This document shows, one piece after another, positions 8,550-18,138 of a DNA stretch of 46,410 nucleotides. A program made the translations under genes and the position numbers. This DNA comes from an uncultured Ectothiorhodospiraceae bacterium (GTDB lineage: Bacteria; Pseudomonadota; Gammaproteobacteria; CAMYNG01). The notes under the pieces are model-generated. The model ran no database searches. It was not told the DNA's origin and saw only the letters and a program-made list of their open reading frames with translations. Where the stretch lies: the NCBI GenBank assembly GCA_947259765.1, contig CAMYNG010000016.1:46867-93276 (forward strand), read 5' to 3'. Numbering within the stretch: position 1 is the first letter of the stretch; each line of letters begins with the position of its first letter.

Positions 8550-9449
8550 TCACTGCCCCTCGTTTAAACTATAGACGTATGCGGCCAAAAGGTGAGACTT
8601 GTCTGCCCCCAGAAACTGCCGATGGGCGGGCATTTTTCCACTACGACCCTCATTAATCGCCGCGACTACCGCCGCGACCGAGCCAGTGCTGCTGTGTAAC
8701 CAGGTACCATTGGTCAGATCAGGTGCCCCCAGGGCCGGATTGCCCTTGCCCTCCGGGCCGTGACAGGCGGCACAGGTGGCGAATTTGGCTTTACCCGCGC
8801 TGGCCTTGGCCGTATCCGCGTCGCCGCCACTCAGGCTCATCACGTAGTGGGCGACCTCTTCAACGCTTTGTGCGTCTCCCAGTGCGGCGCCCATGGGGGG
8901 CATCATGCCCTGGCGGCCATCCAGAATGCTTTGCTTGATGGTCTCGGGCTTGCCGCCATAGAGCCACTCACTGTCGGTCAGGTTGGGGAAACCCACCGCG
9001 CCCGTGGCCGTCGAGCCGTGGCAGGTCGCGCAGTAGTTTAAATACAGGCGCTGCCCGGCACGCATGGCCGCGGCGTCTTTCGCCAATTCCGCTATCGGGC
9101 GTTTTGCATAGGCGGAAAAAATGGGTCCGTAACGGGCCTCGGAGGCCGCCATTTGCTGGTTATAGGCCTCAGTCTGGTTCCAGTTAAACACGCCACTGAA
9201 GCGGCCCAGCCCCGGATACAGTATCAGGTAAATCAGGCCGAATACGATAGTGATGTAAAACATCCACAGCCACCAACGCGGCAACGGGTTGTTGTACTCC
9301 TGCAAGTCGTCATCCCATGTATGTCCGGTAACATCACCTTCATTCGCTTCTCCCTTGCGGGGCTTGGAGGCCCAGCGGATCAGCCAGTAACAAGCCACGA
9401 TATTGCCAACCGTGAGCAACGCGACATACCAGCTCCAGAAACTACTCAT
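8550..9449 (-). CDS. ccoP: cbb3-type cytochrome c oxidase subunit III (di-haem)
   Basis: A 299-residue subunit delivering electrons to CcoO/CcoN. The start MSSFWSWYVALLT at 9449 overlaps the ccoQ end and replaces a longer in-frame reading from 9548. Two membrane helices (about 5-25 and 58-78) are joined by the TGHTWDDDLQEYNNPLPRWW stretch conserved in CcoP, then two class I haem domains with CATCH (140-144) and CAACH (226-230) follow. Methionine ligands are probably in MMPPMG and KMPAH. Order and length match canonical CcoP. Confidence 0.97.
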   Translation of the reverse strand: MSSFWSWYVALLTVGNIVACYWLIRWASKPRKGEANEGDVTGHTWDDDLQEYNNPLPRWWLWMFYITIVFGLIYLILYPGLGRFSGVFNWNQTEAYNQQMAASEARYGPIFSAYAKRPIAELAKDAAAMRAGQRLYLNYCATCHGSTATGAVGFPNLTDSEWLYGGKPETIKQSILDGRQGMMPPMGAALGDAQSVEEVAHYVMSLSGGDADTAKASAGKAKFATCAACHGPEGKGNPALGAPDLTNGTWLHSSTGSVAAVVAAINEGRSGKMPAHRQFLGADKSHLLAAYVYSLNEGQ

Positions 9450-9615
9450 GACGACTCTCCTGACGTGGATGCTCGGGTTCATTAAAGGGGAGTTGCGATG
9501 CCTCGCGGAAACGTGCCTTGCGCTTGCGGCTGTAGGCCCACCAGACAATGCCCAGGAACATCACCAACATGATGACCGTGTACAACGCGCGAATGTCGTT
9601 TAAATCGATATCCAT
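9442..9615 (-). CDS. ccoQ: cbb3 oxidase subunit CcoQ
   Basis: A short gene of 57 residues that is easily missed. It starts at the ATG 9613-9615 (MDIDLNDIRALYTVIMLVMF), has one membrane helix, then a basic SRKRKARFREA stretch and a PFNEPEHP motif. Its stop overlaps the ccoP start by 8 nt, and its own start lies 6 nt after the ccoO stop. CcoQ is a small stabilising subunit in the ccoNOQP order, and the helix-plus-basic-tail layout fits. A ribosome binding site (AGGTAGGCGGCA) overlaps the end of ccoO. Confidence 0.92.
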   Translation of the reverse strand: MDIDLNDIRALYTVIMLVMFLGIVWWAYSRKRKARFREASQLPFNEPEHPRQESRHE

Positions 9616-9621
9616 TGCCGC

Positions 9622-10230
9622 CTACCTCCGCATCTTGATGGCAGTGCCGAGGACCTGCAGATAGGCGATGAGTGCGTCCATCTCGGTCTTGCCTTCAACG
9701 GCTTTTTCGGCGCCGGCGATATCGGCGTCGCTGTAGGGCACGCCCAGCGTGCGCATAACCGTCAGTTTGTTAGGGGTGAGGGCGCTGTCGAGGGTGTTGT
9801 CCTCCAGCCAGGGAAAACCGGGCATGTTGGACTCGGGTACCAAGTCGCGTGGATTGATTAAATGCACCCGATGCCACTCGTCACTGTAGCGATCGCCCAC
9901 GCGAGCCAGGTCGGGGCCGGTGCGTTTCGATCCCCACTGGAAAGGATGGTCGTAAACAAATTCGCCGGCAACCGAATAGTGCCCGTAGCGTTCTGTCTCC
10001 GAGCGGAACGGTCGAATCATCTGCGAGTGGCAGGTGTAACACCCCTCGCGAATGTAAATATCACGACCCTCGAGTTGCAGTGCGGTATAGGGTTTCAATC
10101 CTTCGACCGGCTCGGTGGTATCCTTGAGGAAAAACAGCGGCACGATTTCCACCAAGCCGCCGACGCTGATGACCAAAATGATAAAAATCGCCATCAGGCC
10201 GATATTCGTTTCTACTTTTTCATGACTCAT
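9622..10230 (-). CDS. ccoO: cbb3-type cytochrome c oxidase subunit II (mono-haem)
   Basis: A 202-residue membrane-anchored cytochrome c that passes electrons from CcoP to CcoN. One N-terminal helix (about 10-35) is followed by the CcoO core [15 protein letters not shown] with haem motif CYTCH (64-68), and [37 protein letters not shown] and a [11 protein letters not shown] segment with the methionine ligand. It starts 13 bp after the ccoN stop. No motif is missing. Confidence 0.97.
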   Translation of the reverse strand: MSHEKVETNIGLMAIFIILVISVGGLVEIVPLFFLKDTTEPVEGLKPYTALQLEGRDIYIREGCYTCHSQMIRPFRSETERYGHYSVAGEFVYDHPFQWGSKRTGPDLARVGDRYSDEWHRVHLINPRDLVPESNMPGFPWLEDNTLDSALTPNKLTVMRTLGVPYSDADIAGAEKAVEGKTEMDALIAYLQVLGTAIKMRR

Positions 10231-10243
10231 GGCTTAAAACTCC

Positions 10244-11656
10244 TTACGCGGCCTGGACAGCGGCTTCAGCGGGTTTGGCACCACTGATGGTCTTGAACAT
10301 GTTGTAAGTCATTACCAGCATGCCAAACAGATAGAGCACTCCACCCAGCAGACGCACGGCGTAGTAGGGATAAGTTGCTTTGAGGCTTTCGACAAAGCTG
10401 TAGGTCAGGGTGCCGTCATCGTTGACCGCACGCCACATCAGGCCCTGCATGACCCCGGCGATCCACATGGCGGCGATATACAGCACGATGCCGATGGTGG
10501 CGGTCCAGAAATGCACTTCGATCAATTTGGTGCTGTACATGCCGTCGCGGCCGAAGACTTTCGGAATCAGGAAGTACATCGCGCCCATTGATATCAGCCC
10601 GACCCAGCCCAGGGCACCCGAATGTACGTGACCAATGGTCCAGTCGGTGTAGTGCGACAGCGCGTTAACCGTTTTAATGGACATCATCGGCCCTTCAAAC
10701 GTGGACATACCGTAGAAGGACAGCGAGACGATGAGAAAGCGCAGAATGGGATCGGTGCGCAGTTTATGCCAGGCACCGGACAAGGTCATGACACCGTTGA
10801 TCATGCCGCCCCAACTGGGGGCCAGCAGGATAAGCGAAAAAATCATGCCGACTGATTGGGCCCAGTCCGGCAATGCGGTGTAGTGCAGGTGGTGGGGTCC
10901 GGCCCACATATAGGTGGAGATCAGTGCCCAGAAATGCACCACCGAGAGGCGGTAGGAGTAAATGGGTCGCTCCGCCTGCTTGGGAATAAAGTAGTACATC
11001 ATGCCCAGGAAGCCGGCAGTGAGGAAAAAGCCCACCGCATTATGGCCATACCACCATTGCACCATGGCATCGATGGTGCCGGCGTACACCGAATAGGATT
11101 TGGTGGCACTTACCGGCAGGGCGGCGCTGTTGATGACATGCAATACTGCGACGGTGAGGATGAATGCGCCGTAAAACCAGTTGGCGACATAGATGTGCGA
11201 CACCCGTCGTTTGACGATAGTGCCGAAGAACACAACGGCGTAGGAGACCCAGACCAGCGTGATGAGGATATCGATAGGCCATTCAAGTTCGGCGTACTCT
11301 TTGCTGGTGGTGATCCCGAGCGGTAGCGTCACCGCCGCCAACACAATCACCAGGTTCCAGCCCCAGAAGGTAAATGCCGACAGCGTGTCCGAGAAAAGTC
11401 GTACCTGGCACGTACGCTGGACGACGTAATACGACGTGGCAAACAGCGCCGAGCCGCCGAACGCAAATATCACGGCGTTGGTATGCAGGGGGCGCAGACG
11501 CGAGTAGGTCAACCAGGGAATGTCGAAATTCAGCTGTGGCCACAGCAGCTGGGCGGCGATTATAACACCCACCAGGATCCCCACGACCCCCCAGATAACG
11601 GTCATCACCGTAAACTGGCGGACGACCTTATAGTTGTATGTTTCTTGTTTGTCCAT
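10244..11656 (-). CDS. ccoN: cbb3-type cytochrome c oxidase subunit I
   Basis: A 470-residue catalytic subunit of the high-affinity proton-pumping oxidase, holding the low-spin haem b and the haem b3-CuB centre that reduces O2. Twelve membrane helices are expected. Conserved blocks include [14 protein letters not shown] with a haem-ligand His, [22 protein letters not shown] with the cross-linked Tyr-His region, [15 protein letters not shown], and [16 protein letters not shown]. It is the first gene of the operon, with a perfect FNR box 80 bp upstream of its start and a GAGAGG ribosome binding site. Confidence 0.98.
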   Translation of the reverse strand: MDKQETYNYKVVRQFTVMTVIWGVVGILVGVIIAAQLLWPQLNFDIPWLTYSRLRPLHTNAVIFAFGGSALFATSYYVVQRTCQVRLFSDTLSAFTFWGWNLVIVLAAVTLPLGITTSKEYAELEWPIDILITLVWVSYAVVFFGTIVKRRVSHIYVANWFYGAFILTVAVLHVINSAALPVSATKSYSVYAGTIDAMVQWWYGHNAVGFFLTAGFLGMMYYFIPKQAERPIYSYRLSVVHFWALISTYMWAGPHHLHYTALPDWAQSVGMIFSLILLAPSWGGMINGVMTLSGAWHKLRTDPILRFLIVSLSFYGMSTFEGPMMSIKTVNALSHYTDWTIGHVHSGALGWVGLISMGAMYFLIPKVFGRDGMYSTKLIEVHFWTATIGIVLYIAAMWIAGVMQGLMWRAVNDDGTLTYSFVESLKATYPYYAVRLLGGVLYLFGMLVMTYNMFKTISGAKPAEAAVQAA

Positions 11657-12009
11657 GTAAACCTCTCAGTTGGACCGGCGAATTTACGCCGCGGAGTTCC
11701 GGGCACAAGGATGCGCTGCCTGAGACGGCGGCGTGTTGATATAGATCAAAAAGCCGCGGCGGGAGCGCATCCTGCCTGCTTAAGAATAGGCCAGATTTTC
11801 TCGCGCAAGAAAAACGTGCCTGAAATGGTGACCGATTTTAGAATCAGCCGGGCTGGAGCATTCTCGGAGTTCAAAACACAGCGGTTTCCAGCGTGGGCGG
11901 GGAACGGTATCCTATGCGGCTGTATACAAATAAGGATTGGCGGGCGTGTTTGTGAATAAACCAACAAGGGTGATGACTTCGAGAGCAGATCGCTCGACAG
12001 GTGACGAAA
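11657..12009. other. Divergent promoter region between ccoN and hisB
   Basis: About 350 bp without a gene, holding the FNR box at 11736-11749 for the leftward oxidase operon and, presumably, the start of the rightward his operon. I see no his leader peptide rich in histidine codons and no attenuator hairpin ahead of hisB. Confidence 0.6.
11736..11749. promoter_or_regulatory. FNR/ANR box upstream of ccoN
   Basis: TTGATATAGATCAA is an exact match to the FNR consensus TTGAT-N4-ATCAA, centred 86 bp upstream of the ccoN start. At the class II position (-41.5) it would place the transcription start near 11701. It predicts activation of the cbb3 operon when oxygen is low; FNR control of ccoN is well established in other proteobacteria. 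Confidence 0.88.
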
Positions 12010-12603
12010 ATGTCTGAGCGCAAGGCCGCTGTTCAGCGCGACACACTGGAAACCCAGATTCAGGTGAACGTTAATATCGACGGCAGCGGGCAGTCGCGTC
12101 TGGAAACGGGTGTGCCTTTTCTGGATCACATGCTGGATCAAGTGGCCCGTCACGGCTTGCTGGATCTGGAAGTGAGCGCCAAGGGTGATTTGCACATCGA
12201 TGCCCACCATACCGTGGAAGATGTCGGTATTACCTTCGGTCAGGCCTTGGCGGAGGCATTGGGGGACAAGAAAGGGATTCGCCGGTATGGCCATGCCTAC
12301 GTGCCGCTTGATGAAGCCCTGTCGAGAGTTGTCATCGATTTTTCCGGCCGCCCGGGATTGGAGTACGAAGTAGTGTACCCGCGTGCGCGCGTGGGTGATT
12401 TCGACGTGGATCTGTTACAGGAATTCTTTCAGGGTTTCGTAAATCATGCCCAGGCCACCGTGCATATAGACAATTTGCGCGGGCGAAATGCGCACCACAT
12501 TGCTGAAACTATTTTTAAAGCGTTTGGACGTGCTTTGCGTATGGCGGTTGAAGCCGATCCGCGCATGCAGGGTACGGTGCCATCGACCAAGGGCACGCTC
12601 TGA
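12010..12603 (+). CDS. hisB: Imidazoleglycerol-phosphate dehydratase
   Basis: A 197-residue manganese enzyme for the sixth step of histidine synthesis. Metal-ligand clusters are all present: [36 protein letters not shown] and [19 protein letters not shown]. The ATG at 12010 gives the standard MSERKA start; the GTG nine bases upstream is less likely, since AGGTG there serves as the binding site. It is monofunctional (no phosphatase domain), unlike the enteric bifunctional HisB. First gene of the his-tat run. Confidence 0.97.
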   Translation: MSERKAAVQRDTLETQIQVNVNIDGSGQSRLETGVPFLDHMLDQVARHGLLDLEVSAKGDLHIDAHHTVEDVGITFGQALAEALGDKKGIRRYGHAYVPLDEALSRVVIDFSGRPGLEYEVVYPRARVGDFDVDLLQEFFQGFVNHAQATVHIDNLRGRNAHHIAETIFKAFGRALRMAVEADPRMQGTVPSTKGTL

Positions 12604-12647
12604 AAAGCTGCTTCGCCCTCATTCAGATTTAAGACACGATAAGTAGC

Positions 12648-13286
12648 ATGGCCACAGTGGCGGTTATTGATTACGGAATGGGCAACCTGCATTCGGTTGC
12701 CAAGGCCTTGGAGTCGGTCGGTGAAAACGTCCGCGTCGTGGTCAGCGGTGAGCCTGCCGAGATTCTAAAAGCGGACCGGGTGGTGTTGCCGGGTGTGGGG
12801 GCGATTCGAGATTGTGTTGGCGAGATTCGCCGGCTTGGCTTGGACGAGGTGATTTTGCGCGTCGCCGCCGATCGGCCTTTGCTCGGTGTGTGCGTTGGCA
12901 TGCAGTTGCTCATGGATCATAGTGAAGAAAATGACGGCGTCGACTGCCTCGGCGTGTTTCCGGGCGAGGTCCGATCCTTCACGCATATGCCACAGCCCGA
13001 ATCGGGCGAGAAGCTGAAAATCCCCCACATGGGCTGGAACCAGGTTCAGCAGACGGATACCCACGCCTTGTGGCATGATATCCCGCAGGACGCACGATTT
13101 TACTTTGTGCATAGCTATTATGTTGAACCCGCGGCCCCGGCACTGATCGCCGGCACCAGCGTTTATCCGGTTGCCTTTACTTCGGCGCTGGCGCGTGACA
13201 ATGTGTTTGCAGTGCAATTTCACCCGGAAAAAAGCCAACACGCCGGCCTGCAACTTTATACCAATTTTCTGCATTGGACTGTCTGA
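12648..13286 (+). CDS. hisH: Imidazole glycerol phosphate synthase, glutaminase subunit
   Basis: A 212-residue class I glutamine amidotransferase that feeds ammonia to HisF. The nucleophile is Cys82 in [11 protein letters not shown], and His192 and Glu194 sit in [10 protein letters not shown], completing the triad. The N-terminus [19 protein letters not shown] is the family signature. It lies 44 bp after hisB and in front of hisA, the usual order. Full length. Confidence 0.97.
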   Translation: MATVAVIDYGMGNLHSVAKALESVGENVRVVVSGEPAEILKADRVVLPGVGAIRDCVGEIRRLGLDEVILRVAADRPLLGVCVGMQLLMDHSEENDGVDCLGVFPGEVRSFTHMPQPESGEKLKIPHMGWNQVQQTDTHALWHDIPQDARFYFVHSYYVEPAAPALIAGTSVYPVAFTSALARDNVFAVQFHPEKSQHAGLQLYTNFLHWTV

Positions 13287-13329
13287 CATTCTGCATATCA
13301 ATTAATCGCGATAATCCGAGGACTGAATC

Positions 13330-14070
13330 ATGTTAGTCATCCCCGCCATCGACCTGAAGGACGGGAAATGTGTGCGACTCCGTCAGGGACGTATGGACGA
13401 TGAAACCGTGTTTTCCGATGACCCGGTGGCTATGGCCGGGCGTTGGGTGGAGGCGGGTGCGCGCCGCCTGCATATCGTTGATCTCAACGGCGCGTTTGCC
13501 GGCGAGCCGGTCAACGCCGGAGTGATTCACGCGATCTCGGCGGCCTATCCCGAATTACCGATCCAGGTGGGCGGTGGCATCCGTGACGAGGAAACGGTAC
13601 AGACTTACCTTAATGCGGGTGTTCAGTATGTGATCATCGGTACCAAGGCGATCAATGCACCGCATTTTGTTAACGACCTATGCCTGGAGTTTCCTGGTCA
13701 CATCATCGTCGGCCTGGACGCGAAAAACGGTAAGGTTGCCATTGACGGCTGGTCAAAATTGTCGCGCCACGATGTCATCGATATGGCGCAGCACTTTGTT
13801 GACGATGGCGTCAATTCTATTATCTACACGGATATCGGTCGTGACGGCATGATGAGTGGTGTCAACATAGAATCCACCGTCAAGCTTGCGCAATCCATAA
13901 ACATTCCCGTTATTGCCTCGGGCGGGATCACCAACATGGACGACATCCGCGCGCTTTGCGCCGTCAGCGAGGAAGGCATCACGGGAGCGATCACGGGCCG
14001 CGCGATTTATGAAGGAACCCTGGACTATGCCGAAGCGCAGAAACTGGCAGATGAACAAACCAGTTCCTAG
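13330..14070 (+). CDS. hisA: ProFAR isomerase HisA
   Basis: A 246-residue TIM-barrel isomerase (phosphoribosylformimino-AICAR ribotide isomerase). The first strand [14 protein letters not shown] carries Asp8; the second acid/base Asp is near 130 in [14 protein letters not shown]. Phosphate-binding GGGIR and ASGGI loops are present, and [13 protein letters not shown] is typical of HisA. An AATCCGAGG-type site precedes the ATG. Intact. Confidence 0.97.
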   Translation: MLVIPAIDLKDGKCVRLRQGRMDDETVFSDDPVAMAGRWVEAGARRLHIVDLNGAFAGEPVNAGVIHAISAAYPELPIQVGGGIRDEETVQTYLNAGVQYVIIGTKAINAPHFVNDLCLEFPGHIIVGLDAKNGKVAIDGWSKLSRHDVIDMAQHFVDDGVNSIIYTDIGRDGMMSGVNIESTVKLAQSINIPVIASGGITNMDDIRALCAVSEEGITGAITGRAIYEGTLDYAEAQKLADEQTSS

Positions 14071-14180
14071 GCGCTAGGCGCCAGGTGTTTGAGATTTACA
14101 ATGGGTAAGCAAAAAATGGTTTTCCATAACACATACACACAGCAAAAATATCCAGTATCGTTGGATCTGGATATTACCAC

Positions 14181-14207
14181 CCCTCGTCCCTCGTCCCTCG
14201 TCCCTCG
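14181..14207. repeat. CCCTCGT tandem repeat (7 bp, about 3.9 units)
   Basis: Four head-to-tail copies of CCCTCGT, the last missing one base, in the 151-bp hisA-hisF gap and ending 15 bp before hisF. Related CTCGTCCCT-type sequence occurs at 16373-16390 and 40645-40653, suggesting a dispersed family. Confidence 0.75.
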
Positions 14208-14221
14208 AAACCGGGTTTGAT

Positions 14222-14995
14222 ATGGGTTTGGCAAAACGAATCATTCCCTGTCTCGATGTTGATGACGGCCGCGTCGTAAAGGGCGTGCAGTTCGTCGATA
14301 TACGTGACGCCGGTGATCCGGTGGAGATCGCGCGCCGTTATGATGAACAGGGTGCGGATGAACTGACCTTTCTGGATATCACCGCCAGTCATGAGGATCG
14401 TGACACCATGGTACATGTGGTGGAGGAGGTCGCCGGACAGGTGTTTATTCCGTTGACGGTGGGTGGCGGAATACGCACCGTTGATGATATTCGTACCATG
14501 CTTAACGCCGGCGCGGACAAGGTGGCGATCAACACCGCGGCGGTGCATAACCCGGAGTTCGTCAAGCAGGCAGCGGAGAAATTCGGCTCACAATGCATCG
14601 TCGTGGCCATCGATGCCAAACGTGTCAGCGCCGACGGTGAAGTGGAGCGTTGGGAGATCTTTACCCACGGCGGACGTAAACCTACCGGCATCGATGCCAT
14701 TGATTGGGCAAGAAAAATGGTTGCGTACGGCGCCGGAGAGATCCTGCTGACCAGCATGGATCGAGACGGAACCCGCATCGGTTTTGATCTGGCGCTGACC
14801 CGGGCGATCTCCGAGGCGGTCACTGTGCCGGTTATCGCCTCCGGTGGAGTCGGCGAGTTACAGCACCTGGTGGAAGGTGTGCAGCAGGGCCATGCTGATG
14901 CCGTGCTGGCGGCGAGTATTTTTCACTTTGGTGAACACAGCATCGAGGAAGCCAAGCGCCACATGGCCGCGGCCGGCATTGAAATGAGGCTTTAG
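14222..14995 (+). CDS. hisF: Imidazole glycerol phosphate synthase, cyclase subunit
   Basis: A 257-residue TIM barrel that condenses PRFAR with ammonia from HisH to give IGP and AICAR. Catalytic Asp12 ([15 protein letters not shown]) and Asp131 (VVAIDAKR) are both present, with the GGGIRT and ASGGVGE phosphate loops and TSMDRDGT. Separated from hisA by a repeat-bearing gap but surely in the same operon. Confidence 0.97.
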   Translation: MGLAKRIIPCLDVDDGRVVKGVQFVDIRDAGDPVEIARRYDEQGADELTFLDITASHEDRDTMVHVVEEVAGQVFIPLTVGGGIRTVDDIRTMLNAGADKVAINTAAVHNPEFVKQAAEKFGSQCIVVAIDAKRVSADGEVERWEIFTHGGRKPTGIDAIDWARKMVAYGAGEILLTSMDRDGTRIGFDLALTRAISEAVTVPVIASGGVGELQHLVEGVQQGHADAVLAASIFHFGEHSIEEAKRHMAAAGIEMRL

Positions 14996-15025
14996 CGGCT
15001 TGCCGCTAGATCCCAGGAACTGCAT

Positions 15026-15415
15026 ATGGCTGAAAACTGGTTGGAGCAGATCAAATGGACCGAGGACGGCCTGGTGCCGGTCATCGCCCAGGAGGCCGAA
15101 ACCGGCAAGGTGTTGATGTTTGCCTGGATGAATCGCGAGTCGCTGGCGCTGACCCGCGAGACCGGCCACGCGGTGTACTGGTCACGCTCACGGCAGCGGC
15201 TGTGGCACAAGGGCGAGGAGTCGGGGCACCAGCAGCTCGTCCAGGATATCCGGCTCGATTGTGATAGCGATGTGATATTGTTGACCGTTGAGCAAAAGGG
15301 CGGTATTGCCTGCCATACCGGCCGGCACAACTGCTTTTTTCAGCAGCTACAGGGCGAGGATTGGGTCAGTGTGGAACCGGTAATTCGGGACCCGGACGAG
15401 ATATATAAGGCATGA
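15026..15415 (+). CDS. hisI: Phosphoribosyl-AMP cyclohydrolase
   Basis: A 129-residue zinc/magnesium enzyme that opens the adenine ring of [15 protein letters not shown] (78-82 acidic and Cys ligands) and [11 protein letters not shown] (Cys96, Cys103) are the metal sites. It is a stand-alone HisI, not fused to HisE; hisE follows with a 4-nt ATGA overlap, so the two are translationally coupled. Confidence 0.97.
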   Translation: MAENWLEQIKWTEDGLVPVIAQEAETGKVLMFAWMNRESLALTRETGHAVYWSRSRQRLWHKGEESGHQQLVQDIRLDCDSDVILLTVEQKGGIACHTGRHNCFFQQLQGEDWVSVEPVIRDPDEIYKA

Positions 15416-15732
15416 AGGATATTCTGCATCAGCTCGACGGCATTTTGGCCGAACGCAAAAACGCGGACCCGCAGAGCTCCTATGTCGCGGGCCTGTATAG
15501 TAAGGGCCTGGATGCGATTTTGAAGAAAATCGGCGAAGAGGCCACCGAGACGGTTATGGCCGCCAAGGACGGAAACCGCGAGCAGTTGGTTTATGAAGTC
15601 GCCGATCTGTGGTTTCATACCCTGGTATTGCTGGCCCAGCAGGATCTGGACCACGAGGCGGTCCTGGACGAGCTGGCGCGGCGCTTCGGTATCTCTGGAA
15701 TTGATGAAAAGGCAAGCCGGGGGCAGTCATGA
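15412..15732 (+). CDS. hisE: Phosphoribosyl-ATP pyrophosphatase
   Basis: A 106-residue helical MazG-like enzyme catalysing the second step of histidine synthesis. Metal-binding acidic motifs [13 protein letters not shown] (EExxE at 42-46) and YEVADLWFH (ExxD at 62-65) are in the standard order. It overlaps hisI and hinT by ATGA at both ends. Confidence 0.97.
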   Translation: MKDILHQLDGILAERKNADPQSSYVAGLYSKGLDAILKKIGEEATETVMAAKDGNREQLVYEVADLWFHTLVLLAQQDLDHEAVLDELARRFGISGIDEKASRGQS

Positions 15733-16067
15733 GTGAGTGCCTGTTTTGCCGGATTGTAGCCGGCGAGATCCCGGCCGATGTTGTCTTTGAGGATGAGCAG
15801 GTACTGGTCTTCAAGGATATTAATCCCAAGGCCGAGGTCCACTTGCTGGCCATACCGAAATTGCATGTGGCCAGCCTCAATGAACTGGACACCAGTCACG
15901 ACGCGTTACTGGCGCATATGATGCATTTGCTGCCCCGAATCGCGCGCGACCAAGGTCTGGAAAACGGATTCCGGACTATCATTAACACCGGTGCAGGTGG
16001 CGGGCAAATCGTATTTCATTTGCATATGCATCTCCTTGGCGGAGACCGCCTGCCCGGCTTTGAATAA
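15729..16067 (+). CDS. hinT: HIT-family nucleotide hydrolase (HinT-like)
   Basis: A 112-residue purine nucleoside phosphoramidase-like protein. The N-terminus [14 protein letters not shown] and the C-terminal histidine triad [10 protein letters not shown] (His97, 99, 101) are classic. Its ATGA overlap with hisE and place between his and tat genes recur in many beta- and gammaproteobacteria, though its link to either pathway is unclear. Confidence 0.93.
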   Translation: MSECLFCRIVAGEIPADVVFEDEQVLVFKDINPKAEVHLLAIPKLHVASLNELDTSHDALLAHMMHLLPRIARDQGLENGFRTIINTGAGGGQIVFHLHMHLLGGDRLPGFE

Positions 16068-16085
16068 CCTTGGAGTAGTAGAACA

Positions 16086-16316
16086 ATGGGTATCAGTATC
16101 TGGCAGTTATTAATTATTCTCGCGATTGTGTTGCTGTTGTTTGGCGCCAAACGCCTGCGCAATATCGGCACCGATCTGGGCGAGGCCGTTAAAGGCTTTC
16201 GTAGTTCTGTAAAAGATACGGAAAACGACGAAGATAACGCGCAAATTGAAAAAAGTGAAAGTGACGTAATCGAAGGTGAAGTCACCAAAGAAAAGGAAAA
16301 AACCCAGGGTAAGTAA
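16086..16316 (+). CDS. tatA: Twin-arginine translocase subunit TatA
   Basis: A 76-residue pore-forming subunit. One membrane helix (about 5-21, [17 protein letters not shown]) is followed by the [21 protein letters not shown] hinge and amphipathic helix, then an acidic/basic tail. The lack of the Gly-Pro hinge seen in TatB supports TatA. It is 18 bp after hinT. Confidence 0.95.
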   Translation: MGISIWQLLIILAIVLLLFGAKRLRNIGTDLGEAVKGFRSSVKDTENDEDNAQIEKSESDVIEGEVTKEKEKTQGK

Positions 16317-16393
16317 CGAGTTTCTAGGGACGCGGCCTGGGTACTAAAGCCAATGTTTCTAAGTTTTTGCCACTCGTTACTCGTCCCTCGGTA
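16313..16393. repeat. Dispersed CTCGTCCCT-type repeat in an inverted arrangement
   Basis: In the gap between tatA and tatB, GTAACGAG (16313-16320) is exactly complementary to CTCGTTAC (16373-16380). The right arm is followed by TCGTCCCTCG, and the left arm by CTAGGGACG in the opposite sense. It resembles the repeats at 14181 and 40631 and could form a long-range hairpin in the tat mRNA. Confidence 0.55.
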
Positions 16394-16401
16394 CTGCTCT
16401 T

Positions 16402-16773
16402 ATGTTTGACGTCGGCTTCTGGGAATTAATGATTATCGGCGTTGTTGGGCTGCTGGTGATTGGGCCCGAACGATTGCCGGGGCTGGCACGCAAGGCCGGT
16501 TACTGGGTGGCGCGCATACGGCGCTTTGTCGCCCAGGTCAAGGTCGATGTCGACAAGGAACTTCGAGCCGAAGATCTCAAGCAAGCCATTGAGCGTAACG
16601 CCGGTCTTGATGAAATTAAGGAAATCGTTCGCCGGGGTCAGGAGGACGTTAACAAAATGAGCGAGCCTGATTACCTGGTGAAAGCCATAGACGACCAACC
16701 CGCATCCACACCAAACTCCGACGACAAGCAAACAGATGACAGCGAATCAGCAGCAGGACAAAAGTCGTCGTGA
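16402..16773 (+). CDS. tatB: Twin-arginine translocase subunit TatB
   Basis: A 123-residue receptor-complex subunit. MFDVGFWELMIIGVVGLLVIGPERLP holds the membrane helix and the conserved IGPERLP hinge of TatB, followed by a long amphipathic helix (LARKAGYWVARIRRFVAQVK) and a polar tail. The tail-coding region overlaps the start of tatC by 38 nt, unusually long for this gene pair. Confidence 0.95.
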   Translation: MFDVGFWELMIIGVVGLLVIGPERLPGLARKAGYWVARIRRFVAQVKVDVDKELRAEDLKQAIERNAGLDEIKEIVRRGQEDVNKMSEPDYLVKAIDDQPASTPNSDDKQTDDSESAAGQKSS

Positions 16774-17815
16774 CCAAACGGACTCTGAAGCCACAACTGA
16801 GTCCACAGAACAGACCTTTCTAACCCATCTCATAGAGTTGCGCGATCGTTTGATGCGCAGCGTGCTTGTTGTGCTGTTGATTTTTTTGGGCCTGTTTTAC
16901 TTCGCCAACGACTTGTACAGTCTTCTTGCCCAACCATTATTGCAATATTTGCCCGAAGGGCAGCAAATGATTGCCACCAGCGTTATTTCACCGTTTTTGA
17001 CGCCGTTCAAACTGACCCTGGTGTTATCGATTTTTGTTTCCATGCCGTTTTTGCTCTACCAGGCGTGGGCGTTTGTGGCGCCGGGTTTGTATCGGCACGA
17101 AAAACGTCTGGCGCGACCGCTGTTGGCTTCCAGTATCGTGCTTTTCTATCTCGGTATGGCGTTTGCCTACTTTGTGGTTTTTCCCCTTATTTTTCGTTTC
17201 ATGACCAACCTGATTGCTAACCTGGAAGGTGTTGCTTATGCGCCAGATATTACGCAATACCTGGATACCGTCCTGAAACTGTTTTTCGCCTTTGGGCTGG
17301 CTTTTGAAGTGCCCGTGGCAACAATTATCGTTATTGCCATGGGGCTGACGACGGCCGAGAGTCTGGCTAAGAAGCGACCCTATATCATAGTCGGCGCCTT
17401 CGTCATTGGTATGTTATTAACGCCGCCCGATATTGTTTCGCAGACGTTGCTGGCGATACCCATGTGGTTATTGTTCGAGCTGGGTTTGATTTTTTCAAAA
17501 ATACTGCTGAATAAACCCGAGGAAGCGACGATTGCACCGGATGCTTCGGCACCTTCGGGCGCAACGTCGGCCGCGGCGGCGTCGAGTGTCACCATCCCCG
17601 ACGATTCTCATCTCATTAATGAAGACGAACTTGAAGAAGATATTCTCGATCTCTACGAGGATGACGAATTCGAGGAGTTATCCGACGCGGAAATGGAAGC
17701 CGAACTGGACAAGGCGATCAAGGATGAAGACGAACTGAACAAGCCCGCAGGCTCAGACGAAGACTCGAACGAAGACGGGCCGAAGGATGACGAGGCTGAT
17801 AAGCCGGCTACCTAG
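16736..17815 (+). CDS. tatC: Twin-arginine translocase subunit TatC with acidic tail
   Basis: A 359-residue polytopic membrane protein that binds twin-arginine signal peptides. The core (about 28-260) has six helices and the hallmark FLTHLIELRDRLMRS near the N-terminus, ISPFLTPFKLTLVL, and the conserved Glu region FAFGLAFEVPV. Family members are usually near 250 residues. Here an extra C-terminal tail of about 100 residues (roughly 262-359) is rich in Ala/Ser and then in Asp/Glu (for example ELEEDILDLYEDDEFEELSD). It would be cytosolic, and its role is unknown. The ATG at 16736 lies inside tatB. Confidence 0.95.
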   Translation: MTANQQQDKSRRDQTDSEATTESTEQTFLTHLIELRDRLMRSVLVVLLIFLGLFYFANDLYSLLAQPLLQYLPEGQQMIATSVISPFLTPFKLTLVLSIFVSMPFLLYQAWAFVAPGLYRHEKRLARPLLASSIVLFYLGMAFAYFVVFPLIFRFMTNLIANLEGVAYAPDITQYLDTVLKLFFAFGLAFEVPVATIIVIAMGLTTAESLAKKRPYIIVGAFVIGMLLTPPDIVSQTLLAIPMWLLFELGLIFSKILLNKPEEATIAPDASAPSGATSAAAASSVTIPDDSHLINEDELEEDILDLYEDDEFEELSDAEMEAELDKAIKDEDELNKPAGSDEDSNEDGPKDDEADKPAT

Positions 17816-18138
17816 CGTCACCTGACAAATGATTCTGTCGGTCTGAAATACGATTGATGAGTGCACATCGATCTGTAATAAAGGGAATTTTTACGTTCTT
17901 TACCGGTCTATATTCACATCGTAAAAACAGGCGAATCGCTCACTGTTCCAGCAAGGTGCCTTTTTTGGAAACAGCCGGGAGCTTATGGATGAGAGCCAGA
18001 CTTCAACGCATTCATGACAAGATCCGCGTAAATGTATCCATGCTGGCGAATAGTTTTGTCATGAAAGCGTGGATTTCTTGCCGCCGAAATCGCAGCGGTT
18101 AAGTTGCAAGAACTGTTGCCTGGGTCCAGGAGTCGGAG
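17816..18138. other. Gap between tatC and the DUF255 gene
   Basis: About 320 bp. A short frame (17854-18102, 82 codons) runs through it but has no recognisable features and no good ribosome binding site. Complementary TCATGACAA / TTGTCATGA stretches near 18014 and 18056 could pair. No terminator with a T tract is evident for tatC. Confidence 0.4.

Noticed and set aside
11746-12294. 182-codon frame antisense to hisB
   Set aside because: A shadow of the strongly coding hisB frame.
17854-18102. 82-codon frame between tatC and the DUF255 gene
   Set aside because: No ribosome binding site and no family resemblance; basic, random-looking sequence.
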